Notes under the pieces: generated by a model | What the model was told of the DNA's origin: nothing | The model's database searches: none | The model's input: the letters and a program-made list of their open reading frames with translations, nothing else | Translations under genes and position numbers: made by a program | Source: Phorcus lineatus | Taxonomy: Eukaryota; Mollusca; Gastropoda; Trochida; Trochidae | Assembly: GCA_921293015.1 (NCBI GenBank) | Contig: OV121091.1 | Location: forward strand, 35,510,839-35,574,838 | Reading direction: 5' to 3' | Length of the DNA stretch: 64,000 bases | Shown: positions 9,223-21,639 of the stretch, one piece after another | Layout of the letters: the number at the start of each line of letters is the position of its first letter | How positions within the stretch are numbered: position 1 is the first letter of the stretch

Positions 9223-9950
9223 AATAACAATACTTTGTTTCAGATCAGTAAATATTTAATAAACACAAAAAATATAATACTTACCGTCCAGTGTTTCAAG
9301 TTTATAAGAAAAAGCATATGAAACATCTATAACAACTTAGCCATTAGATCAATGATGTACTTAAACAAAAATCTTACCCTACCAGGCTTGGGAATGTCAT
9401 ATGTTTCATTTCTAACTTTCATAGACCATCAAGTTATTTGAATTTCAAAGGCACCTCTGAAATTGTTATGTTATTGTTTCATGAAAATATAATTACCGTC
9501 CCTATAGGCACACTTAAAACAATTGATTTAGATCCCTTAACAAGTCCTTGACGTAAGAGAAACACTTTTCATGGTAAATAGGAACTTGAGTTTGCATCCT
9601 TTTAGAAAATAATTGTTTAGATTGAATGAAAATAACACCAGAGTAAATATTGAAAGTTTGACATGATTTGAAAAGAACTAATTTGCTTAAGTCGTATATT
9701 AAAAACTTTCAAAAGATTAAGCGAAAGGAATCAGAAATAATTTGCTACAGACGCAATTCCTTTTCATGAAAATATTTTTTTGAGATGAAACTAGAGTTCT
9801 CCGTAATCGTAGAATACGGTATCATGTGAAAACTTCATGGGGCCATTTTGTTATTGACACCTTATATAGAGGAATGCATTCGTGTAGCTAGAGGTTTATG
9901 TTAATAGTTATGCATGTTATGTCATGTTATTCATTGTATTTACTCTCATT
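9223..9950. other. unassigned AT-rich DNA
   Basis: No gene, repeat pair or regulatory structure was recognised. Confidence 0.5.
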
Positions 9951-9952
9951 TT

Positions 9953-10184
9953 AGATCTCCATCACTTAAGATGGTCGAATGAAGAGTCAATTATACTAAG
10001 TATTTCCTCCTTGTTTAGTAGCTTATCCGAAATTCGTGCGTTTGTTTTAGATTTCCTTTCATTGAATAAAAGAGATTGGATTGCAATTGGCATCGTCTGT
10101 TTTCCTTTAGGTGAGATAACTTATTTTCTCTATGACACGGGCGTTCATGCCTATAACCAAATCGTATCAACCATTTACCGCTAG
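9953..10184 (+). other. orphan coding-like segment, unknown
   Basis: A frame opens after an acceptor-like 'ctcattttag' and runs 77 codons to TAG. It contains 'RDWIAIGIVCFPLGEITYFL', a possible membrane segment. I do not recognise the family. With no partner exon seen it may be chance. Confidence 0.2.
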
Positions 10185-10401
10185 TGACACGGTGAGTGTC
10201 TTGTGAGCATTATATCACTTGATGTACATTACTGTTATCAAATATCTACATAAACTGAAATAATGGCTTTTTCACTTTACGATATGAGGCAGATTAAATG
10301 CCCCTACACAAATACAATTTCTTTCCTGGAAAATAATTTTTGAAGAATTCAAAATAAGACTTCCTTCAAATTTAATTTAATTTGGTCACTTCATAGCTAC
10401 T

Positions 10402-10665
10402 TTAAGCACGGACAATTTGAACTTTGGGTAATTTGTCGCATTGGTGAGACAATACCTGATAAAAAGTTAAAGGTCTGGCTTCTACCCGACAACCTTTCCA
10501 GCTTGGATGCCCATACCAGGAAAATGTAAACTCCGACCCGAATCGGCTGGGTTTCGAAAGAACGCAAACCACAACACCACGATAAGGTAATGAGTCAATT
10601 GGTGGACCATCTTGAAACCTCAGATAAAATTGACCTCCTAAATGGGAACACAATTCCTGATACCT
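10402..10665 (-). other. candidate terminal coding exon of an unknown gene
   Basis: The minus strand has an open frame from an acceptor-like 'ttttccaaccag' to TAA at 10402. It reads 'RYQELCSHLGGQFYLRF', later 'PYRGVVVCVLSKPSRFGSEF' and 'WYGHPSWKGCRVEARP', ending 'QIVRA'. Base composition is clearly less AT-rich than the flanks, and the residue mix (Trp, Cys, Gly, Pro, no low complexity) looks like real protein. I do not recognise the family. It could be the last exon of a host gene, a gene fragment, or a decayed mobile element. No preceding exon could be assigned. Confidence 0.45.
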
Positions 10666-12068
10666 GCTGGTTGGAAAATTTGAGGGTCATAGAAACTTCA
10701 CGTAAATAAACAATGATTGAGCTGTACTGTCGTGACCGTTCAACATTTATTTCTTAAGCCGTTATTGCTGATAATACTTTGTGCTTAACAATGAATATTA
10801 GAGTTGACTGATTTCCGTCTATAAATGATGAACAGATGTAACTTTTGCCGGATTTTTTCAGTTTATCAACTTCAAATATCGAGATGCTCGCGTCAATTGA
10901 TTTAAAATCATTTTACTGATTGAGCTGACTGTTATCCTTATCTTTCTTCCATGCACTCATGATGGACGGTCTGGTCATCTCTTGTTTTCCTAATGAATTT
11001 ACAAACTGTTGCTTTCCTTATCAATCTGCTAAAACACAACTTCGCAATTCAACGTATCGGCCGGCAGTTGCTTCGTGCTGTTTATCGGGAAATCTTCGTG
11101 GCATTGAAATAAGACATGGCGACAATCAAGTTTATCGTTTTATCGATTTTGGCCTTCTTCCAGCGATAGTGTGAGATAGTATGGTGGTGATTTTTTTGGC
11201 CAATATACGGGAGCGTGTGTCAGCAGCTCCAATTCTAGGAATCCTCCCTCCCAAAAATCAGCTAAATGCTGAATTGTTGTTAAGACATACCTTCATATGG
11301 TTTTAATCCATAAATATAAAGCTTCAGTATATTATGTATACATATTAGCTCTATTAAATGATAAAACATCCTTAGACAATGATCATCACTAAGACAATTA
11401 AATGGATTTCCTGTCAAGTTAAAGGGATAACGATCTGTGCTCTGCTGAATGGCCTAAGACACTTTTCCGTGTGAAATTTACAATAAACGTCGCCTTTAAA
11501 ACAAGATTGAAAGTTTGGTTCAACAGAAAAGCAACGTAACAATTTCATTGAAATATCAAAAGAGTATATGAACATTCTACCTTCTATCAAACGTTCTATA
11601 ATGTAAATGGTCATTACAATCTCATATATAAGACAAACAATAACATATTCCACCGAGCAAAAATAAACATTACATTTAGTCTTTGAATAATAAATTGGAA
11701 CACAGTATCAGTAATATGTTAGACCACAGCTGCTTATAAATTAGTGCAAATACCAAAACGTTCGACTTGTTCAACCATCATTCTGCCAAAGGTAGCGAAT
11801 GTTACAGTAGAGGAAGAAAAACGTATTTCTAACACATATCTAAAGGGGACACTCATAGTACCACAGACACACGTACGCCGGTAAAAAAATACGAAAAATC
11901 CGTTACGTTATTATCTTTTAAGAGTGAAGTGTATATATATATACCACAATGGAAACCAACGTGGACTGTTTTCACCGAACATTTTCGGAATGTTTGTAAA
12001 AAACAGAAATATTTATTGCAGAAATAAGAAAATCCAATTATTCTATTTTGACCTCATGCCTCTTTTAG
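10666..12068. other. unassigned DNA
   Basis: No convincing gene. A 71-codon + frame at 10959-11174 has mixed composition but no recognisable motif. Confidence 0.45.
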
Positions 12069-12262
12069 GGAATGCTGAACTTATTTCTGGGACACCACAC
12101 ATGTGCCCTTAATGTATTTAGTGTTGATATGATCAATTTACTAAATAATCGAAAAGTTTTGATGCCTATTTGAGAAGGCTGAAATTATTTCTGTCATACC
12201 ACACGTCTGCTCATCTTTATGGAATGTAAAAATGATCATTTTATAAATTGATCCAAAAGTTT
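12069..12262. repeat. imperfect ~105-bp tandem duplication
   Basis: 12069-12172 and 12174-12262 share 'gctgaa-ttatttctg', 'accacac-tgt-c' and a closing 'aaaagttt'. Strongly diverged. Confidence 0.5.
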
Positions 12263-12956
12263 AGACTTAAAGTATTTTGATAGTAATTTGTGACTAATTC
12301 AACATTTCCCATTAAAACTCTTATGCAGTAAAACTAACTTTTCTTCAGCAGCTGTATTTCCTGTATGCATGCAGCGTATTTACTGTTTATTATAGTCTAT
12401 ATATATGTATATTTAAGAGTGATTGCTGTAATAAATGATGTATTAGTGAGAGGGGACGTTCCCCTTTATATACAAATGAACAGATTATAAAAATATTGGT
12501 TGACCAACGTTCCAATAATGAACAAAACTGATAGGAAAGACATGCCATTAGCGAATGATAGTAAGATCAAAGAGGTGTCAATATGTCTGTAATGGGGCTG
12601 ACGAGGCTGCTTGTTTAATACCAGCTGATATGCACTACAAAGTCACTTATCATTATCTTGATAAACTATAAAGGGAAAGCGTTCTAACCTTATCTATGTA
12701 TTCCTTAATCATGTTTGATGCCATTCAATGTTCTGAGTGAATTCAGTAAATCGTGATCCCAATCTTATTTGTTCATATCATTATAATAGATATATTGAAA
12801 TATCGCCATGAACATGGACAGTTTATCTTAAATCGTCCCACGAGCTCTGTGAAAGTTTACCATATTCAGGTGAACGCAGAGTTTTGAAATCTAAAACATG
12901 TAAATAAATTTCAGCTCTTCCTCTTCCGTTCTGTACATAAAATTATTGCCTTTAGG
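12263..12956. other. unassigned AT-rich DNA
   Basis: Nothing recognised. Confidence 0.45.
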
Positions 12957-13262
12957 TGAGGTGAATTGGGGGTTATCGCCGCTTGCAATAGTATTTTACT
13001 TATGTCCCGGCTTGTAATATTAAAACGGGTAGAAAGCCGACAACACTAGTTAAACTATGCATTGCGGTGACACCTCCAAACATCGGCTTGAACTATATGG
13101 GTGGTACTGCGCTGAAATTCAGTGTAGCATTGCACCATGACCTTTATGCATGTAGAACAGCTCTCTACTGCAGACAAGTTGCCAAGAACCTGGCTGGATT
13201 TGAACCATTGACCTCTTGAGCAGAAGCCGAACGCTCTTACTTGTTGGCTATCTCGGCCCCCG
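12957..13262 (-). repeat. tRNA-derived SINE, copy B (with tRNA-like head)
   Basis: Read on the minus strand it begins at about 13262 with 'gccgagatagccaacaagta', an A-box-like segment. A perfect B box 'ggttcaaatcc' follows at about 13205, then the family body, ending in 'ccaattcacctcacc'. This shows that the family is a tRNA-derived SINE oriented with the pol III head opposite the CACT-type tail. It is diverged from the other copies. Confidence 0.75.
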
Positions 13263-13744
13263 GCCCCCTTCCCCTGACCTTTTGTCTATCAATTTTAGTT
13301 CAGTAAAAAAAAACGGTTAGGCTTGAAACATGGTTCCTTTTGTAGCCTTTTTAAACAAGGAATGAATTAAAAATCCAAAATAAATAAATTAGTACTTAGT
13401 AGAATCAGACAACTACAAAACAACTTTTCGACTTTGATCCTAACAAAACTATGATTAAAATCATTAAACTAACGGACGTTATTAGTTAATTTCCTTTTGT
13501 ACAGAAATTTTGACCGGTAGAGCATTAATCTTTTAAGTAGAAAACGCGTGCGTGGAATTGGTCAAAGTTGAAGGAATCGACAATCGGCCAGTGACAAATG
13601 ATACGTTTCTTAATATGATCTTGCTACTACAGATAAGACAGTGCGCGTATCAATCATTTTAAAGAAATCAATCTCATTTAAGGATTTAAGTGTCACTAGA
13701 CTGATACTGCTATACTCGCATTTAATGAAATAAAAAGATTGGCT
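13263..13744. other. unassigned DNA
   Basis: Nothing recognised beyond the end of the SINE. Confidence 0.4.
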
Positions 13745-13842
13745 TGTGCCGCGTCCGTGGCCTCCGACAGGTTGATGTGAAAGGTGTCTTCGTCTAATAC
13801 ATCAGACTCTTTGTACCTACTAAATCGTTTACTTGTGTCGGT
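13745..13842 (-). other. short coding-like segment, unknown
   Basis: The minus strand reads 'RYKESDVLDEDTFHINLSE' and 'ATDAAQANLF' without a stop, in a locally GC-richer island. It is on the same strand as the 10402-10665 candidate exon. Splice signals are weak; treat as a hint only. Confidence 0.2.
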
Positions 13843-13994
13843 ATTTTATAATGGATCATCAATTACTTTTATTTCCCACGTGTGCATTTGACGGTCACTT
13901 CTTCCCGATGAGGTATTTTAAAACATTAAGCCATTGAACCATGCTGAAAGTATAGTGTAGGAGACACTGTTTTATCAAATCAATTTGTATCAAG

Positions 13995-14350
13995 GTACAG
14001 ACAAGTTAAGTCAAGTCAAAGTTTATTCTCATACGTCATAGAATTAAGACACAGAGTTAACAAATCATACATGAATAGCGTAAAACACACATCAATGAAG
14101 CATACGTTTGCCAAATTTGATAGAAAGAGCAATTTTGATAAGTATTGGTTTGAACATGCTGGACTTAAGTGAAATAAAGTTTTCTATTGAAGCATATTTA
14201 CAGTATTAGATTTTTGTTTCTTAATTCATTCAACAGAATACACACTAGAATAAAATGACTTTCATCCCCGACCTTACACATACATGATGTACATAATCTA
14301 TATTCTTTATGAATTTTATGCCAACTACCAGTTTAAATTTGGAGTACATG
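13995..14350 (-). pseudogene. LINE 3' end, C-terminal ORF2 fragment
   Basis: On the minus strand from about 14345 the frame reads 'TGSWHKIHKEYRLCTSC' then 'KVGDESHFILVC', the conserved end of many jockey/CR1-like LINE ORF2 proteins (R.C..C....GDE.HF...C). Stops follow soon after. The sequence ends near 13998 with 'aataaactttgacttgactt', the usual short repeated tail of these LINEs. Confidence 0.75.
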
Positions 14351-14694
14351 TTCTAAGTTGTGTGATATATACACACGCAAATTACACGCAATATCGTCAT
14401 TTATCGTGACCAGTTACATGATTCCGGGGTCGGATGACTCGAGTGGTATGGCTAGAAAATGAACACCAACAACTTGACAACAACTTAGATTCGATTCTAT
14501 TAATTAAAACAATTCGTCAAACATATTAAAACTTCAATGATATTAGGATTACAAATTGAGGCACATTAACAATCAAATTAATACAAGAGCAGTAAGACAT
14601 ATCAATCAGTAGATGTTCTTCGTACCATTTTCAAAATGTCATCAATATTTAATCTTCACTAGCAAGTAAAGCGATGTGCCTTGTACTCACAAAT
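14351..14694. other. unassigned DNA
   Basis: AT-rich; no feature recognised. Confidence 0.4.
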
Positions 14695-14905
14695 GTGAGG
14701 TGATATGGGGTTTAACGCCGCTTTCAAGAGTATTTAACTTATATGGCTGCTGCTAGTATTGTTGCAGGGGAAACCATTGTGTCTATGAGTTGCGTAGAAA
14801 TCTGCGAGCAGGAACTAGTGAACCATGGGTGGTACTGCGCTGAAGTTCAGTGTAGCATTGTACCCAAACCTTGCTGCTTGTAGAACTATTCACTACTGCA
14901 GACAA
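14695..14905 (-). repeat. tRNA-derived SINE, copy C (head missing)
   Basis: It matches copy E (57075-57306) from 'gtgaggtgatatggggttta' to 'actgcagacaa'. The tRNA-like head is absent, as expected of a 5'-truncated retrocopy. Confidence 0.8.
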
Positions 14906-16012
14906 AGTAGCCGAGGCACAAGGGCAATTATGCAATAAAGGGAATAGAAAAGGTCACTAATTACACTTGGACTTCTCAAAATAACATTTTACGGACAAAC
15001 AAACTTCCTCCTATTATATCATGAAACAACCTTGAGACATAAAGTGTTTCATCTTTTCACTTTTGCTAATCGACTTGGTTGGCACTCGACTATGGTTTTT
15101 AATAATATTTATAAGTTAAAGGGTTAGAATGAACCCAGTAAACTTGTATTCTCCATACTGCCTGAATTTCTCAAGGGCAAACTGTATATGTCCAAAATAA
15201 TTTTCGAATATAGATTGAAATATCATACATGCTTTGTATCAAACAACTGCGATTTTGGATATTTTATACGAGTCATTACAATTTTGTGATAAGTTTCTTT
15301 TGTTAACCGTAAACAAGCCCAGGCAGCTTTAGTCATAGGTAGTCCATTCCTTAAGGGCTGTTCTAGCCAGCGTTTCGTGCTCATATTGGCTATTTTATGG
15401 CTTTTGAAAACAAAAGTACTCAATTTAGCTTTCTATCGATGAAATAAAATGCTTTTTGTCCTTGATGATTAACCTGCAATCAAGTAAATATGACTGAAGA
15501 ACATCTTAATCCCTTTACTGATAAGTATATAGTTATATGGTATACCTGTAACTTAATCGATTTTATATACATGACAATGTCATTATTAACTATAGCGTCT
15601 GCCTTTTTCATTTTTCAGACTGGAAGAAAGATAACAAATTTCTCATGTTGTAGTTCATCGGAATTCTTTCTGGTCTGTTAGAATAGATTTTGAACCTGAA
15701 TACGTACATTTGATTCTGTACAACTTATGTAATAGATAACATGAGTATGGGTGGTTAGTAATATGGAGAGATTATATGCATTGTTTATATTAACGTCAGA
15801 TGGGTGTGCGTCATTATACAAGAAACAGATCATTATCTCTGAAAGAAATTTATCAATTTATACAATATGAAGACTTTTATACCAAAATCCAGCAATTGCC
15901 AAAATAGAAAAAAGAAAAATACATTTTCAAAAGAAAAAACGAAATGAATAAATCTAATAGAATTACTAATCCCAGTAGTCAAGTAATTATAGATATAGAG
16001 GATTTTATTTGA
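14906..16012. other. unassigned AT-rich DNA
   Basis: Nothing recognised. Confidence 0.45.
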
Positions 16013-16111
16013 GTGTCCATGACATACTATATTAACGACACAAGTGTCTAAATATTAGTATTTCCTGAGTATTTTCCTTTTCTTGTCGTGAACATAGTAT
16101 GTCATGAACAC
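16013..16111. repeat. short fold-back (MITE-like) inverted repeat
   Basis: Arms of about 30 bp (16013-16044 and 16082-16111) pair around a 13-bp perfect core, CATGACATACTAT (16018-16030) with its complement at 16094-16106. It could be a small MITE; no target duplication was identified. Confidence 0.6.
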
Positions 16112-16224
16112 GAATATGACATTCTGTGTATTACCGAAGTTGCAAAAGAAATTATAAAAATCAACCTCCAAGCACAGGTCTATCCCCCTCGTCGCAATTG
16201 GAATCCAACGTCATAGGCGAACTG

Positions 16225-16257
16225 TGACGTCAAAGCATTTTTTATTACGTGACGTCA
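16225..16257. promoter_or_regulatory. two TGACGTCA palindromes (CRE-like)
   Basis: Perfect TGACGTCA at 16225-16232 and 16250-16257, 25 bp apart. This is the CREB/ATF consensus, but no gene start is visible nearby, so function is unproven. Confidence 0.35.
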
Positions 16258-18601
16258 CAATTCAAGATTTTGCACTAGGACATCGTATGAAAATATTAAC
16301 CCCAATATGATTGCACTCGTAGATGATGATAAAAAAAGTTTGTACTTTAAATATTTTCTATGTTTATAAATTAGATATACATTTTGTTCCTTTACATTTA
16401 TTCTGATTCTGTATCCCTTGGAAATGAATAAGAATAATATGGTAAAAGGAATATATTGATGTGCGATAAGGCCTTTAACTCAACTTGGAATGCTAGGATC
16501 AAGAATATGTGTGTCATCACTTACAAGGTTATATAAACTCATCGTGTATCATCATGCCAGACAAGATTTTCCTGGGGTAATTTGGTTGATATGAAAGACT
16601 TGTCGTAGTCAAAGGACCGTTACATAAAGCCATTTTAATTCCAATTTCTCTCTTCCTAACTACGTAGAAGTATCCTTTTACAAATATTGATCAGACCCTT
16701 GTTTAATTAAGTTTGTACGTAATTGCTTCAAGATGACAATATTGATAGAACCAGGATCGACTTGACTTGATTAATATATCTTTAACTGCACCAGCTCACA
16801 CCAATATTTCGTAATTATGCAATATGAACAGATAAGATTTCTCGATATTACTAACAACCTGCATTCACGTAATCTACCATATAAGTTATTTTGAAAATAT
16901 GCACTTATTCTGGTTGGATAGTTAAGTATCTTATGCAACGTTGCATCAAACACGCATGAACTACAATGTTGGCATTATTCAAATATCAAATACTGCTTGA
17001 AAACCCAAAACGGTAGCGGCAATGGTAAAACAACAGTAATGCTTTATACCGTGTGGAAGAAATGGGTGAAGTTACTTATATCTTTATAACGAATGTTTCA
17101 TCCTTTTTCCTCAATTAAGAGATATATTCAAAAGCTGGACTGATCCTTATTTCATCTCTTTTCAACATTCATTTTTCCGATTTTAGTACAAGTGACACTA
17201 AAGATTTTGTACATCCCTTTGTGACTTCCGCAGTCACACAACAATAGCAATATTGGTTCCCTTATTAATGGTAAAAAGCGTATGTATTTTTTGGCATCAC
17301 TAGAAAGTTAAAGTGAGTGTACACGTCCTCATATGCTCTAAAATAGTAAAATGCGTGCTTTAGTTTATTTAATCATTTATAAAAAGCCACCATTTAAATG
17401 GTCAGATTTTAATTTCATTAATTATATTCAATTAAGGCATAGAACATATATGTTCACACATTTATTTACAATTAGAACACTATTGATATTTCACTTTATT
17501 TGACATTTCCAAATAATTTGATAAACTTTATCTATGAAAGAAATTGATGTATTCCCTGTTCTCATTACCCTTCAGATATTTTTGTCTGGTAACCTTGTGC
17601 TGTGTTTCTTGCTTCACACAAATGTCAAATGTCACAATTGAAACATCAACGTCTCCAATAACTGGTTTTGTAAGTCTGAGCTAAATTAGAAATTCTAACA
17701 TTGCTCTTGATGTCTTTATCTATCACTGTTTTGATGTAAGTAATTATATCAAAATGAATAATAGACAACATCTATTAACATTTTATTACATGAGGATAAA
17801 TGATATATTATAGTTTGAAAGATCCGTTTACAATATTTTGCATTCATGCTACACTCATAATATATACTCATGGAAAAAAGTTAAGCACTCCCACTTTTCT
17901 CATTAGCAAAAGTTGTATTATAAGAACGAGAACAATATGTCATTGGAGATAACATTTTGATGGAATCAAATGTAACGCATTAAGAAATAAAAGGTAATTT
18001 AGAAAACACTTCGCCTCTTGTTGCTATTTGCATTCATAAATTTGGTATCTCAAAATGTGACGGTATATCGAGAAACGAAAGTCAATATTGGTTGTTGTAA
18101 TGTGAATCCATTTCTTCAAGTCAACTGGATCAAACTAAAGCATCTTTCTTTAAACCCTTTTTAATATTTCAGATTTCTTAAAAAGATAAATTTGAATGTC
18201 AGGGTTTCAATGGAAATGTGTTGAATTATGATTCTTTACTGGGTATAGCTTCCTTTCTGTAGCAGACCTCCAAAACGGTGTATAAATTATTTTTGAAACT
18301 TTGCATGTGCATCGGCATCCTACTGAAGTGGTGTCTTGATGTTTTTAAAATTCTGAAATACAATTTTTCCTCGATCGATTATTTTCACCCAAACAAGTTG
18401 AAGCAGGACTTCGTACATAGATTGCTTCATTTCCAGAAAAACTCCAAAACTGCTCATCATATCTTGCTGAAAATGGGCATTTATGAAGCCCACCTACTGA
18501 AGTTGTGCCTTACGATACGTTCCTGATTTCAGACCAAAAACTTCCGTTTCCATGGAAAGGAGTAGAAGTAGAACTCTTTACAGGAATAGCTTCATTATAC
18601 A
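16258..18601. other. mostly unassigned AT-rich DNA
   Basis: No gene recognised. From 18267 to 18560 a loose ~175-bp direct repeat is visible ('ctccaaaac' followed by 'ctactgaagt-gtg' in each unit). A piece of the same repeat ('aaaactgctcatcatat') recurs at 25456, just beyond the LINE. Confidence 0.4.
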
Positions 18602-19930
18602 ATGTCTTCTGACGCACAACTACTTCTAGATACAACTTACAGCGAGTTTAATAACTTTGTATGTAACGCCACAAGGCGACATAATGTTGGTAGATATTCT
18701 GGTGGTATTTCAGTCTCTGTCCGAAGGAATATTTCTTCTTTTTTTCCTGGGAAAACTGCATATTCCTCAAGCTGCTATACAATGGGGTACACCATTTATT
18801 TGTCGGTTTTGAGTATATTCACCCAGACAGATCGCCGGAATATTTCAACTCCGAAGACAATGGTATAGACATTTTAGAGAATAAACTCTCAGAAGTATTG
18901 TACGATTACATGGATACCAGTAAGATTGTGTTGTTCGGTGACTTTAATGCTAGAACTGCTAATGAACCTGATTGTATAGTTAACGATGATACTGACTATA
19001 TCCCTTATAGTTAACGATGATACTGACTATATCCCTTATAGTTAACGATGATACTGACTATATCCCTTATAGTTAACGATGATACTGACTATATCCCTTA
19101 TAGTTAACGATGATACTGACTATATCCCTTATAGTTAACGATGATACTGACTATATCCCTTATAGTTAACGATGATACTGACTATATCCCTTATAGTTAA
19201 CGATGATACTGACTATATCCCTTATAGTTAACGATGATACTGACTATATCCCTTATAGTTAACGATGATACTGACTATATCCCTTATAGTTAACGATGAT
19301 ACTGACTATATCCCTGTTGGCGATGATTATTTACAGGACCTATTTTCTGTTTCACGTAATTCTTGTGATAATGTTGTGAATGCATATGGTAAGGGTCTTC
19401 TTGACTTATGTAAGCTAATGAATATCCACATCGTGAATGATAGAACTTTACCTGACATTCCAGGAAATCTAACATATATTTCAAACAAAGGCAGTAGTAT
19501 TGTTGATTATGTAATCGTGTCATCTGAATTATTCACTAATGTTGAGAGTTTTGAAGTTAAGGCTCGCACAGAGTCAGATCACCTTCAGATAGTATGTGTA
19601 CTCCATGATGTTACACAGTCGGACACTAGAGATAATGATATGGAAATGACACCGTTTCATTATGTAAGTTTCAAACTACGTGAAGATCAGAGTGAATTTC
19701 TTAACAACCACATAAATGACAGCATAGATAGAGGTTTTCTAGATGAATTTAGTGAATTACTTCACACTGATATTGACGCTGCTATTACTAAACCGACATC
19801 AGTACTACAATTAGCCGGTGAACAAGCTGGAGCTATAAGATTTGTATTACCACGTCGTAGACAGCTACGTCAACCTCCTTGGTTCGACCGAGAATGCATT
19901 AAATTAAAAACTGAAAAATACAGACTTTAA
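18602..19930 (+). pseudogene. LINE apurinic-like endonuclease, broken
   Basis: Readable blocks are 'RYSGGISVSVR', then in another frame 'KIVLFGDFNARTANEPD', the conserved GDFN motif. After the tandem array come 'DYVIVSSELF' and 'ARTESDHLQIVCVL', holding the catalytic SDH. These are the landmarks of EEP-type LINE endonucleases. At least one frameshift before 18840 and the 31-bp array at 18980 break the frame. Confidence 0.85.
18980..19315 (+). repeat. 31-bp tandem array (10 full copies plus 26 bp) inside the LINE endonuclease
   Basis: The unit TTAACGATGATACTGACTAT plus 11 further bases repeats at 18980, 19011, 19042 and so on to 19290 with essentially no divergence. It is an expansion of LINE codons reading 'VNDDTDYIP'. 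Because 31 is not a multiple of 3, the array rotates the frame. There are no spacers, so it is not CRISPR-like. Confidence 0.95.
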
Positions 19931-19975
19931 AACCGTTTGTGAAGACATAGATGTAAATCTAATCTTGATGCATAT

Positions 19976-21240
19976 GTGAATGCTAAATACCTTTTTAAAA
20001 GTTGCATAAAAATTAAAAAAGACGAGTATTTGGCTAAGGCTGCAGACGAGATAAAGGCCGCAGCTAGAAATTCAGATTGTAAGATTTTCTGGAGTACACT
20101 TAAACGTCACATTAAAAAAACAGTTGTGAATGAGAGTATTTCCGCAAGTCAATGGTTCAAGTATTTTAGCGACCTTCACTCTTGTAAAAAAAACAGTGTT
20201 CGCTCTGACTTCGATAAATCTGTCTATGATTTTGTTTTGAACCATAACTGTCTTAATTGTGAGGATTTCTCATTCTCCAATGAAGAGGTAATAAAATCTA
20301 ACAACGAGTTGAAATGGAATAAGGCAGCAGGGCGTGACGGAATACCTCCTTCTTTTTATAAATCAGCTCTTACGTCTTTGGTACCATATTTGAAAGATTT
20401 ATTTAATGCTGTATATGCTAATGGTATATTCTCTTCTGTGTGGTATGTAGGTATGATTATCCCCCTCTTCAAGTGTGGCAACAAATCAGACCCATCTAAT
20501 TACCGTGGAATATCTCTCTTAAACATATCTGGGAAATTATTTGCTAATATTTTAGAAAGGCGTCTAAGCGCCTGGGTTGATATTAATGAATTGTTGGATG
20601 AAGCTCAAGCTGGATTTAGACCCCATTACAGTACAACCGATAATCTGTTTGTTCTGCAGTGATTGTGCACTAAATACCTTTCCAAATCTAAAGGACGTTT
20701 TTATTGCGCTTTCATAGATTTTAGGAAAGCGTTTGATGTTGTTGACCATAAAAAGCTGTTATTTATGTTACATAACAAAGGCTGCCATGGCAAAATGTAT
20801 GGTATTTCAAGAAGTATGTATGATACTGTTTCAGCGTGTGTTCGCACTAGCGCTAGTGTTACCGAAATATTTGATACTCCACAGGAGTGAGGAAAGGCTG
20901 TGTCCTTAGTCCCTTGTTGTTCATCGTTTTTTTTAACGAATTAGTAATTAACTTGTATGAAGCATGTAATAATGGAGTTTTTCTTACCCCACAAATGAAA
21001 GATTTACTTTAACTTTTGTTTGCAGACGATATAGTAATGTTTTCATTAATTGTTAATGGCTTACAGCGTCAACTGAATATTTTAGAAACATTTTGCGACA
21101 AATGGGGTTTGGAAATAAACGTGGATAAATCATATATTATTGTATTTAGAAATGGAGGAATCATGGCTAAAAAGGAGAAGTGGACATTTCGAGGCAAACC
21201 ATTGAAGATTGTGACTTACTACAAATATTGGGTCTTTTAG
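19976..21240 (+). pseudogene. LINE reverse transcriptase, broken
   Basis: Blocks in order are 'KAAGRDGIPPSFYKSA', 'GMIIPLFKCGNKSDPSNYRG', 'DEAQAGFRPHYSTTDN', then after a TGA at 20660-20662 'FYCAFIDFRKAFDVVDH', and after more breaks 'FADDIVMFS', the catalytic FADD box. Order and spacing match the fingers, palm and active site of non-LTR reverse transcriptases. Stops at 20660, 20888 and near 21010 make it inactive. Confidence 0.92.
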
Positions 21241-21342
21241 TTTTAAGTCGATTAAACTGGTCAATGGCATGCAAGGCCCTTGCCGCACAAGCCAAAACGG
21301 CACTCTTTTCTATTTTTGAACTTTTTAAAGTAAATAATTTTA

Positions 21343-21435
21343 TTAAGGATTCAGCAGAAATGCTGAATCCTTATTGTTATTGGCGTGTTTTTAAGGATTC
21401 AGCAGAAATGCTGAATCCTTATTGTTATTGGCGTG

Positions 21436-21438
<3 letters not shown>
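21343..21438 (+). repeat. exact 48-bp duplication, each with a hairpin
   Basis: 21343-21390 equals 21391-21438. Each copy contains a palindrome with 10-bp arms (GGATTCAGCA / TGCTGAATCC) around GAAA. The arms equal the two sub-terminal repeats of the long units that follow, so these look like extreme internal-deletion derivatives of the same element. Confidence 0.9.
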
Positions 21439-21469
<31 letters not shown>

Positions 21470-21639
21470 TTTTTTTTTTTTATTCCACGATTCTTGTTAA
21501 CAAGATTCAGCCAAAACCGCTAAAGCTATTAAAGCCAAACTTACCAGCCTGGTAGAGCTCTATGAGGAGATCCTGCAATAAGCTTTTGGGCTTAATCGGC
21601 TTAAGCGTTAAAGGCACAGTACGATCCAAAGTTCGAAAA

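Noticed and set aside
17861-17890. 'actcatggaaaaaagttaag' as a Tc1-like terminal repeat
   Set aside because: Looks like a known style of Tc1 end but no partner terminus or transposase was found nearby.
18980-19315. CRISPR-like repeat array
   Set aside because: Units are directly adjacent with no spacers and derive from LINE coding sequence in an animal genome.
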